Shown piece by piece: positions 32,636-38,404 of a stretch of DNA of 38,404 bases. This stretch comes from an uncultured Lachnospiraceae bacterium. GTDB lineage: Bacteria; Bacillota; Clostridia; Lachnospirales; Lachnospiraceae. The position numbers and the translations under genes were made by a program. Position 1 is the first letter of the stretch; every line of letters starts with the position of its first letter. Where the stretch lies: positions 1 through 38,404 of the forward strand of contig CAJUQB010000047.1 in the NCBI GenBank assembly GCA_910588285.1, given 5' to 3'. Under the pieces are notes generated by a model. The model was given only the letters and a program-made list of their open reading frames with translations, had not been told where the DNA came from and made no database searches.

Positions 32636-34687
32636 CTATATTGCATCCAGCGGTGCATTCAGCGGCTCCGTTCCCGGCACCACAAAGCGTCCGCCTGCAA
32701 TGATCTCCTGTTTGCTGCCATCCCTGCGGATCACCGTAATGGAGTCCAGCTCATCATAGGGAATCGTGATATCCGTGTGACAGTTAAAATACGCCTGCTC
32801 CGGATCCTCCTTCCGCAAAATAGAAATGGCATTGTCGCGGGCCACGATCTCCTTGCCGTCCGGGTTAAAGACTGCCGTGTCCTCCGCCCAGCTGTAGCAG
32901 GTATCCCCCACTGCAAAATGAGGACCTGTTTTCTCTGCAATGAGAATCGGCAGCTTGTCCGCAATGTCAAATTCCCGGGCCATCCGGTAGGCCGTGGTAT
33001 TGGTCCCAATGGCAAACTCTCCCATGGGGAGGGTCTTGTGGTGATGGAGCAGATTCTCCTTCAAAAACTGCCGGTTTTCCTCTTCCTCCCGGAAATTCTT
33101 ACAGCTGTACTCCGTGATCATGCCGTCCTCAAACCGAAGCTCCAAATCCAGATATTTCAGCTGCCGCAGATATACCTGGGACACATGGAGCACACCGCTG
33201 GTCCCGGCCAGCTGCGGTGATGTAAATACCTCGCCCACCGGAATATTCACATCTGCCACACAATTTTCAAAGGCCGTCTCCTTCGCGGGATCTGCCAGGG
33301 GCCGGATCGCTACCCTCAGATCCGTGCGGTTTGGGCCCTTTCCCTTGATGTGGACTGCTTCTGCCTGGTCCAATACATCAATCATCCTCTGCTGCATCTG
33401 CTGATACTGGGTGTAATCCAAATTGTTCAGTTCCACGGTCCCGGCAAAAATCTCCCGGTATCTGGGGCCAATGTCCGGTATGGGATAGGCAATAATCGTA
33501 TAGCTGCGCTCCTCGCCAATGATATACTGGTTCACAATCCGGCTGGCCTGATTGGAAAAATAGACATTCAGCTTCTGCTGCTTCTCATCATACCGGTAAG
33601 CCTGGGGCTTACTCACCGGCGCAAAGGGCGGCCGCCCAAACACCTCAATGACGGCAGGGCCGCCATTGCCCCTGGCCGCTTCCTTCCTGGCCTCGAAGCT
33701 TGCCCGGTAGCACTCCAGGCGCCGCTCCACATGGGCCTTGTCCAGATAAGCCGCATCATCGTTTCTGTGGTCAAACTCGTACTGCTCATTGAAGGAAACG
33801 CAGTAGGCACCCAGCTCGCCTCCGCCGCTGCGAAATACCGGCTGCAGTCCCAGCTTTGCAAAATTCCGGATGGCGCAGCGCACCACCCGCTCAAAGCCAA
33901 TGGGATAGCGAAGCTCCACCAGGTTCTTCTTGGAAATATCCTTCCTTGTCACCGCGAAGCCAATGCGGTAGCCCTCCGTATAGGTATCTGCCATAGCCTG
34001 AATCTGCTCTTTTGGCAGCTCATTGAGATAACGGGCTGTCTGCAGCTCATTGTCCCCGATATGGGCCCCGAAGCGGTACAGATAGCGCAGATCCGTCAGG
34101 TCAGACTCCATGATTACATTGGTCACATAATCCATCTTTGGATTGGTCTGCCGCTCCACATTATCAGCCACAAACACCTCGCTGTAATCATGGCAGAACC
34201 AATAGTAAATCTTCTGAATCTCCTGGGGCGTAGTTCCCGCTGCATCCTCAAAGCAGTTATAAATCTCCACCAGAAGCTCGGAAAAAATGGTAAGCAGATA
34301 CCGGTTGCCCTCCATGGTACTGCGCACCAGCCGCCGCAGCTGCTCATACACCGCGCACAGAAGCCTTCCGTATTCCTCCCCCAGCATCTGCACGGCATAC
34401 GCCGGATTGGCATAGCTGCTCTCATAGGCCTTTGGCATCACCTCATCATAGACCGAAGCGTTCCACTGCTGCAGCTGTTCCAATGTCTGATCGAAAAACG
34501 TTCCCTCCCGAATCCTTTGTTCGGCATGATGCAATTGCATAATAAATGCTGCCCCTTGGCGAAAAAAGCTGCGGAAGGGCTCCTCCACGGTCTCCTCCGT
34601 CAGTATCTGCTCCAGGCGTTCCATCACAAGCGGATAACGCTCCTCCACCTCCTGGTTATAAGGCTCCATGATTTCCTGATAACTCAT
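32636..34687 (-). CDS. Aminopeptidase of the M29 type with a long N-terminal region
   Basis: A 683-aa protein whose C-terminal half (about 330-683) is an M29 (AmpS/AmpT-like) metallo-aminopeptidase. Likely metal ligands are the Glu in PVGEVFTSP, the Glu in GEFAIGTN, the His in KTGPHFAVGD and the His/Asp pair in NCHTDITIPYDE. The first 300 residues are helical, charged and without a domain I can name; they make the protein far longer than the 410-aa classical enzymes. It probably trims peptides in the cytoplasm. GGGAAGG precedes the ATG. Confidence 0.78.
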   Translation of the reverse strand: MSYQEIMEPYNQEVEERYPLVMERLEQILTEETVEEPFRSFFRQGAAFIMQLHHAEQRIREGTFFDQTLEQLQQWNASVYDEVMPKAYESSYANPAYAVQMLGEEYGRLLCAVYEQLRRLVRSTMEGNRYLLTIFSELLVEIYNCFEDAAGTTPQEIQKIYYWFCHDYSEVFVADNVERQTNPKMDYVTNVIMESDLTDLRYLYRFGAHIGDNELQTARYLNELPKEQIQAMADTYTEGYRIGFAVTRKDISKKNLVELRYPIGFERVVRCAIRNFAKLGLQPVFRSGGGELGAYCVSFNEQYEFDHRNDDAAYLDKAHVERRLECYRASFEARKEAARGNGGPAVIEVFGRPPFAPVSKPQAYRYDEKQQKLNVYFSNQASRIVNQYIIGEERSYTIIAYPIPDIGPRYREIFAGTVELNNLDYTQYQQMQQRMIDVLDQAEAVHIKGKGPNRTDLRVAIRPLADPAKETAFENCVADVNIPVGEVFTSPQLAGTSGVLHVSQVYLRQLKYLDLELRFEDGMITEYSCKNFREEEENRQFLKENLLHHHKTLPMGEFAIGTNTTAYRMAREFDIADKLPILIAEKTGPHFAVGDTCYSWAEDTAVFNPDGKEIVARDNAISILRKEDPEQAYFNCHTDITIPYDELDSITVIRRDGSKQEIIAGGRFVVPGTEPLNAPLDAI

Positions 34688-34713
34688 ATCTACCTTCCCT
34701 TTCTGCTATATTA

Positions 34714-35046
34714 TTAACCTGCCAAAACGCCCAGCACATAGATCCCAATCCAGCTTAACAGTGCAAGAACAGAGAATACCAGCGCCAGGGCCGGAAACAG
34801 GCGATAGTGTATCTCCTGCCGAAGCCCATCCACAGCCAGTCCAAAGCCCACTACCGCTACAATCATAGCGCCAAAGCCTCCCATAGCCATGTAAATACTG
34901 GCTGTCCCTCCCTGAAAAAAGGAATTCAGAATCAGGCCCGCTGCGGCCCCGATGGAGCACAGGGATGCAAGCAGTCCGACAATCCCTTTCTTGGAATGGG
35001 TTCTCCCGGTAAATTTGTAGTTGTAGGATCTATGACGTCTTTTCAT
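34714..35046 (-). CDS. Small membrane protein, DUF6142-like
   Basis: A 110-aa protein with a basic N-terminus (MKRRHRSYNYKFTGRTHSKKG) and three membrane helices at about 21-43, 50-72 and 84-108. I associate the KFxxxxHSKKGI motif with the DUF6142 family of Lachnospiraceae, with moderate certainty. Its first 17 bases overlap the VanZ gene. Function is unknown. Confidence 0.6.
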   Translation of the reverse strand: MKRRHRSYNYKFTGRTHSKKGIVGLLASLCSIGAAAGLILNSFFQGGTASIYMAMGGFGAMIVAVVGFGLAVDGLRQEIHYRLFPALALVFSVLALLSWIGIYVLGVLAG

Positions 35047-35500
35047 ATTTTTTTCTCCTGATCCAGTTCAGTACAACAAATAACAGATATCCAAGAATCC
35101 CTCCCAGCGTGTTCAGCATCAGGTCGTCCACATCAAAGGACCCCACCTTGCCCACAAGCTGTATCACCTCCACCGCAAAGCTAAAATCAAAGGTCAGCAG
35201 TGCAATACGCCAAAGGGAGCGGTTCTTGGGAAACATAATCGGCAAAAACAGCCCATAGGGCACAAACGCTACAATATTGCCCACCAGATTCAGCATAACT
35301 GCCATGATCCCAAGGGTCTCCCGATGTACAAGAAACCGTTTGATCTCCCGAAACGGCACAAGATTGTAGTGATAGGTGCGCTCTGCATAAGTACGCCCCA
35401 TACTCTCTGCAAAAAACAGCAAATAGATCAAACATATGAGATAGACTCCGAATAAGACCTTACTGCATATCCGGAGCGCTCTTTTTTGTCTCTCATTCAA
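35030..35500 (-). CDS. VanZ-like family membrane protein
   Basis: A 156-aa integral membrane protein with four hydrophobic segments. The family motifs are seen: YHYNLVPFREIKRF, NLVGNIVAFVPYGLFLP and the C-terminal GSFDVDDLMLNTLGGILGY. VanZ proteins confer low-level teicoplanin tolerance in one case, but most have no known role. The start is TTG at 35500 with AAAGGA 8 bases upstream. It overlaps the DUF6142-like gene. Confidence 0.85.
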   Translation of the reverse strand: MNERQKRALRICSKVLFGVYLICLIYLLFFAESMGRTYAERTYHYNLVPFREIKRFLVHRETLGIMAVMLNLVGNIVAFVPYGLFLPIMFPKNRSLWRIALLTFDFSFAVEVIQLVGKVGSFDVDDLMLNTLGGILGYLLFVVLNWIRRKKYEKTS

Positions 35501-35512
35501 TTCCTTTATCCT

Positions 35513-35665
35513 TTAAAACAGTATGTCTGATTTCCGGCGCAGCAGCCGGGCACCGCTTACAATAGATACAATTCCGCAGGTAATTCCAAATACCACCATA
35601 AGCACACCCAGGACAATACTGTATGCCCCGGCTCGTTTCATTGTCTTGTAGGCTCTCTCTCCCAT
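35513..35665 (-). CDS. 50-residue membrane protein
   Basis: A short gene with a strong ribosome site (AGGAGGG, about 8 bases before ATG). The product starts MGERAYKTMKRAGAYSIVLG, has one long hydrophobic stretch (about residues 15-38) and ends GARLLRRKSDILF. The basic C-terminal tail suggests it is anchored in the membrane with the tail inside. It lies between VanZ and pyrE, 12 bases from each, so it is in the same transcript. I recall similar small proteins near pyrE in relatives; no function is known. Confidence 0.7.
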   Translation of the reverse strand: MGERAYKTMKRAGAYSIVLGVLMVVFGITCGIVSIVSGARLLRRKSDILF

Positions 35666-35677
35666 TGCGTCTCCCTC

Positions 35678-36355
35678 CTATTTTACGCCATATTCTTCAT
35701 AATACTTATCAATCGCTGCCTTTATCGTATCGTCAATTATAATGTTCCCTTTATATGGCCTTTGATACAGATATTCCACAACTTCCGCCATGCTTACGAT
35801 GGCTCTGGCTTCAAAGCCGTACTTCTGCCGAATCTCATCCAGGGCTCCCACGCTTCCTCCAAGGCCGACCTCCATCCGGTTCAGCGATACCATGAGTCCT
35901 TTGATCTCCACACTGGCCTGGGCCTTCAGAATCGGGAAGGTCTCCTCAATGGACTTGCCGGAGGTGGTCACATCCTCAATAATCACCACACGGTCTCCGT
36001 CCGACAGCTTGCTGCCCAAAAGGATCCCGGTATCTCCGTGGTCCTTCTCCTCCTTGCGGTTGCTGCAATAGCGAATCTCCCTCCCATACAGCTTGGCATA
36101 TGCGATCGTTGCCGCCACTGACAGGGGTATCCCCTTGTAAGCCGGCCCAAACAAAACGTCAAACTCATCGCCAAAGTTCTCATGGATGGCCTTGGCATAA
36201 TATTCTCCCAGGCGCATCAGCTGCGTTCCGGTCACATATGCGCCCGCGTTCATAAAAAAAGGAGACTTTCTGCCGCTTTTCAAAGTAAAATCCCCGAATT
36301 TTAATACATTGCTGTCTACCATAAATTCAATAAATTCCTGCTTATACTGTTCCAT
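35678..36355 (-). CDS. pyrE: Orotate phosphoribosyltransferase
   Basis: A 225-aa enzyme of pyrimidine synthesis, making orotidine 5'-phosphate from orotate and PRPP. The PRPP loop VVIIEDVTTSGKS is at 123-135, and FTLKSGRKSPFF near the N-terminus binds orotate. AAGGAG precedes the ATG. It is the first gene of a minus-strand set with the small membrane proteins. No PyrR attenuator hairpin was recognised upstream. Confidence 0.94.
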   Translation of the reverse strand: MEQYKQEFIEFMVDSNVLKFGDFTLKSGRKSPFFMNAGAYVTGTQLMRLGEYYAKAIHENFGDEFDVLFGPAYKGIPLSVAATIAYAKLYGREIRYCSNRKEEKDHGDTGILLGSKLSDGDRVVIIEDVTTSGKSIEETFPILKAQASVEIKGLMVSLNRMEVGLGGSVGALDEIRQKYGFEARAIVSMAEVVEYLYQRPYKGNIIIDDTIKAAIDKYYEEYGVK

Positions 36356-36367
36356 TCTTGTTTTTCT

Positions 36368-36690
36368 CCTTATTTTCAGCCAGTTTCCGGACTATTAAGT
36401 CATATTTGTATAAACAACATTAATTGCCCTGTCATCAGCAAACATGGCTTCACGCATCTTCTTCTATAGATATACTCGTTTAGTATACCATCAAAGCCTC
36501 CCTTTTTCAACCGACAAATCCATCTATTTCTTGATAAATCCTACTCTTTTTTATTTCCAACCAGCTTTACAATGATTTTCTGTCAAGCCATCATCCATGA
36601 GCTTTTCCTGGTCAAAGATATATTTCCCATATTCCGTCTCTTTCAGGTTTTCCCTTGCTTCTTCTAACGCTACCAAACAGGGCACAAAAG
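36368..36690. other. Stretch with no supported gene
   Basis: AT-rich sequence between the pyrE start and the toxin-antitoxin remnant. A 69-codon frame ends at 36551 on the minus strand but begins inside the remnant and crosses its terminator. The pyrE promoter must lie here but is not clear to me. Confidence 0.5.
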
Positions 36691-36727
36691 AAGCACCAAC
36701 AGATGATTCATTCATCTGTTGGTGCTT
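36691..36727 (-). terminator. Terminator behind the YefM-YoeB remnant
   Basis: AAGCACCAACAGATGA and TCATCTGTTGGTGCTT form a perfect 16-bp stem. On the minus strand CTTTTGTG follows, a modest tail. It still marks the end of the former operon. Confidence 0.8.
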
Positions 36728-36732
36728 TACTA

Positions 36733-36854
36733 TTATCTCACAGCATCGTAATGTGACCACATACGAACAACCTTTATTGTCCCTTCATATGTCCTGCCCC
36801 TTTAAGTAATTTTTTGTCTTTATCAGCCTGCTTGCTGAACCTGATTATATACAT
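36733..36854 (-). pseudogene. YoeB/Txe-type toxin, internally deleted
   Basis: The start MYIIRFSKQADKDKKLLKGAG matches the N-terminus of YoeB/Txe RNase toxins. The natural C-terminus, YEGTIKVVRMWSHYD, follows directly but in another frame. The central 45 or so residues, including the catalytic Glu and Arg, are missing. Read from its own ATG the frame stops after about 26 residues. The ATG follows the antitoxin TAA without a gap, the usual arrangement of intact pairs. Confidence 0.75.
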
Positions 36855-36967
36855 TTACCATTCCTCATCCGGATCATATACAGGACATTCTCCAAGCGGC
36901 TCTTATTAACATCCGATAGTATCTGATATATATTTTCTTTTGCCTTTGTCGCACTAATTGCGGTCAT
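36845..36967 (-). pseudogene. YefM/Phd-type antitoxin, internally deleted
   Basis: The frame starts MTAISATKAKENIYQILSDVN, the usual DNA-binding N-terminus of YefM antitoxins. After residue 22 it diverges and stops at 36845. The natural C-terminus, PLGECPVYDPDEEW with its stop at 36855, is present in a different frame right after the joint. About 50 residues were lost with a frameshift. The DNA-binding half alone is too short to fold normally. Confidence 0.75.
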
Positions 36968-37100
36968 GGTGTCATCTCTCTTCTACCATTTTATATTGCC
37001 TGAAGATATTTTCTTCTCTATAAGAAGCCTGCTTTTATTATACTTGATACCCTCTCCTTTTTCAATCACCACAAAAAAATTTCTACCACCATCTGCATCA

Positions 37101-37147
37101 TGGTTGTTACAGTTCGCGGCCGGTCAGGCCGTGAATTGTAACAACCA
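37101..37147. repeat. Extragenic palindrome, second copy of the 14730 type
   Basis: TGGTTGTTACAGTTC and GAATTGTAACAACCA are the arms around a GC-rich core. The inner GTTACAGTTC...GTAAC matches the 14730-14765 element, so this is a dispersed family. Confidence 0.75.
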
Positions 37148-37152
37148 TAAAG

Positions 37153-37210
37153 AGTGTAAAGTCTATTGAATTATCAAGGGCTTTACACTTTTCCGCAAAC
37201 CCGCTATAAT
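37153..37210 (+). promoter_or_regulatory. Promoter with dyad operator before the 59-aa gene
   Basis: TTTACA (37182-37187), 17 bases and TATAAT (37205-37210) form a strong promoter. AGTGTAAAG (37153-37161) and CTTTACACT (37181-37189) are a perfect 9-bp dyad, the right arm of which covers the -35. A repressor or activator site is likely. Confidence 0.75.
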
Positions 37211-37266
37211 ATGATTATAGCAATCAATTCTAACAAACAATTCTAACAATCAAAGGTGGTGAAAGG

Positions 37267-37446
37267 ATGGTACAGGAAATGTCAGATAAAGAACTTATAA
37301 CCGTAACTATTGACAGATATACAGATTTACAGCAAATTAAAAAAGCTAATAATGGCCACGAAAATGAAATGCTTGACTATCTAATTAAAGTTACTACTGC
37401 TAAATTATCCTCTATGGGTGTAAATGTTGAGGATTTAACTCTTTAA
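37267..37446 (+). CDS. Small protein of unknown function, 59 aa
   Basis: An open frame of 59 codons with an AAGGTGGTGAAAGG ribosome region just before the ATG and a consensus promoter upstream. The product is soluble and polar, starting MVQEMSDKELITVTIDRYTD, with a helical C-terminal half ending SSMGVNVEDLTL. I do not recognise a family. It may start at the internal ATG four codons later. The PepSY protein gene follows after 52 bases without a terminator, so they are likely cotranscribed. Confidence 0.65.
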   Translation: MVQEMSDKELITVTIDRYTDLQQIKKANNGHENEMLDYLIKVTTAKLSSMGVNVEDLTL

Positions 37447-37498
37447 CCATAGCCAAATCATCAATAAGTACATTACAGTATTATTAAGGAGAATCATT

Positions 37499-38314
37499 AT
37501 GAACTATAACAAAGCTTTTTTCAAAAAATCCAACCAGACAAGGCTCCTCACTGCCTGTATCGCTGCCCTGTTTCTCTTCACAGGGACCGCCTGCGCATCT
37601 AAGGCCCCGGTTCAGCCGTCCCAGGAGCCCGGCACAGCTGCTGCTCCAGATGCATCACAGACTCCCGAGCCCGTGAATCCATCCGAAACGCCCCAGACTC
37701 CCGGCACGTCGCCTGCTCCGGATGCGTCCCAGGCTCCCGAGCCCGCGAATCCATCCGAAACACTCCAGACTCCCGGCACGTCGCCTGCTCCGGATGCATC
37801 ACAGGCTCCCGGCAGCCAGCCCCAGGCAGGGTCCGGCGGACAGATTTCTTCCGAGGAGGCCAGGAACGCCGCCCTCTCCGATTCGGGCATTGCTGCCTCC
37901 GAGGCTACATTTGTGGAGGAAAAGCTGGAATATGAGGATGGTATTACAGTATACAAGCTGGAATTTTATACCTCCACCGGAGAATATGAGTATGAGATCA
38001 ATGCTGCCACAGGCGCTATTCACAGTAAAAGCACCGAAAGCTTTCCGGGCGGCAGCACGCAGCACAATGCCGCCAATCACCCCCATAATAATACAGCCTC
38101 CGGCAGCTCCTCTGATATTGGCATGGACAACGCCAAATCCACAGCCTTAAGCCATGCTGGCCTTTCTGCTGACAGTGTCACCTTTTCCAAAGTCGAGCAG
38201 GATATGGATGACGGCCGTCTGGTATACGAGATAGAATTCTACTGCAATGGCCAGGAATATGAATATGAGCTTTTGGCCTCCGACGGTTCCATCCTGAAAT
38301 ATGAGGTTGATTAA
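37499..38314 (+). CDS. Secreted/lipid-anchored protein with two PepSY domains
   Basis: A 271-aa exported protein. A signal peptide (about residues 1-31: basic start, then LLTACIAALFLFTGTA) ends at Cys32, a plausible lipobox though with Gly at -3. Next comes a Pro/Ser/Thr-rich linker with 24-residue repeats (about 40-105), then two PepSY domains at about 117-182 and 202-271. The domains share (E)EARNAAL and YEYEINAATGAI-type endings. PepSY domains often inhibit peptidases or act as extracellular regulators. AAGGAG precedes the ATG. Confidence 0.8.
   Translation: MNYNKAFFKKSNQTRLLTACIAALFLFTGTACASKAPVQPSQEPGTAAAPDASQTPEPVNPSETPQTPGTSPAPDASQAPEPANPSETLQTPGTSPAPDASQAPGSQPQAGSGGQISSEEARNAALSDSGIAASEATFVEEKLEYEDGITVYKLEFYTSTGEYEYEINAATGAIHSKSTESFPGGSTQHNAANHPHNNTASGSSSDIGMDNAKSTALSHAGLSADSVTFSKVEQDMDDGRLVYEIEFYCNGQEYEYELLASDGSILKYEVD
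37623..37812. repeat. 72-bp tandem repeat coding the Pro/Ser linker
   Basis: Units of 72 bases (24 codons: TPGTSPAPDASQAPEPANPSETLQ-like, from about 37695 and 37767, plus a partial earlier one) keep the frame. Only the linker changes length, which fits a cell-wall-spanning stalk. Confidence 0.85.
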
Positions 38315-38328
38315 GCAGCTGTCCTGTG

Positions 38329-38404
38329 TCACCCGCACACATACCGAACCGTATCAATCACCTGCTGCTGCTCCTCCCCGGTCAGCCCCGGATAAATGGG
38401 CAGG
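38329..38404 (-). CDS. DegT/DnrJ/EryC1-type aminotransferase, 3' end only
   Basis: Partial gene cut by the window edge; only the last 24 or so codons are seen. They read LPIYPGLTGEEQQQVIDTV then RYVCG and stop, which is the typical end of sugar aminotransferases of the DegT/DnrJ family. It converges with the PepSY gene. The call rests on a short segment. Confidence 0.6.
   Translation of the reverse strand, partial: LPIYPGLTGEEQQQVIDTVRYVCG

Noticed and set aside
36551..36760. 69-aa open frame on the minus strand
   Set aside because: It begins inside the YoeB remnant and runs through its terminator; no family recognised.

Overview
The window looks like a chromosomal segment of an anaerobic gut Firmicute, most likely Lachnospiraceae (a Blautia/Lachnoclostridium/Enterocloster-type genome). 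This is inferred from gene content: an anaerobic radical-SAM sulfatase-maturating enzyme, a K+-dependent membrane pyrophosphatase, B12-dependent diol dehydratase, purE-purM-purN-purD order, YvyF-like zinc protein, VanZ, a holin-like type I toxin and many Uma2 proteins. Shine-Dalgarno sites are strong and several promoters are near-consensus sigma-A. No rRNA, tRNA, CRISPR array or complete transposase was seen.

Layout. 1-330: type I toxin with an occluded ribosome binding site. 457-1572: anSME. 1685-4557 (minus): glycosyltransferase, two-domain polyphosphate kinase 2 and YbjQ. 4558-5463: gene-free stretch holding two tandem copies of a promoter + about 165-nt RNA + terminator cassette. 5464-6365: overlapping DUF4869/P-loop ATPase pair. 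6416-11991 (minus): pduC-D-E-G-H-O, a coenzyme-B12 diol/glycerol dehydratase with its reactivase and adenosyltransferase, behind a TTGACA-17-TATAAT promoter. 12260-15769 (minus): Gfo/Idh oxidoreductase, a conserved unknown protein, and an HTH-Uma2 protein behind phased A-tracts. 15986-16067: an 82-bp MITE-like element with an 8-bp target duplication. 16094-22499 (minus): hppA and a ParC/ParE-type topoisomerase. 22656-24440 (minus): zinc-ribbon protein and LD-carboxypeptidase. 24477-27801 (plus): M20 peptidase, then a YtrA-type GntR repressor and ABC exporter under a palindromic operator. 27893-28814 (minus): Uma2 and an internally deleted Fic gene. 28859-32552 (minus): purE-M-N-D. 32636-36355 (minus): M29 aminopeptidase, three small membrane proteins, pyrE. 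36733-36967 (minus): remnant of a YefM-YoeB toxin-antitoxin pair. 37154-38314 (plus): promoter with a dyad, a 59-aa protein and a PepSY lipoprotein. The right edge cuts the 3' end of a DegT/DnrJ-type aminotransferase gene on the minus strand.

Themes. (1) Housekeeping (purine and pyrimidine synthesis, topoisomerase, PPi/polyphosphate energetics) is interleaved with small accessory modules. (2) Short direct tandem duplications (25, 37, 39, 39, 39, 51 and 72 bp periods) recur, most of them at gene borders, where they copy stop codons or ribosome binding sites. (3) Toxin-type genes (Fic, YefM, YoeB) have each lost their middle while keeping both ends. (4) The most novel-looking item is the tandem small-RNA cassette at 4803-5360, whose exposed segments are complementary to generic Shine-Dalgarno and AUG-AAA-AAG start regions.
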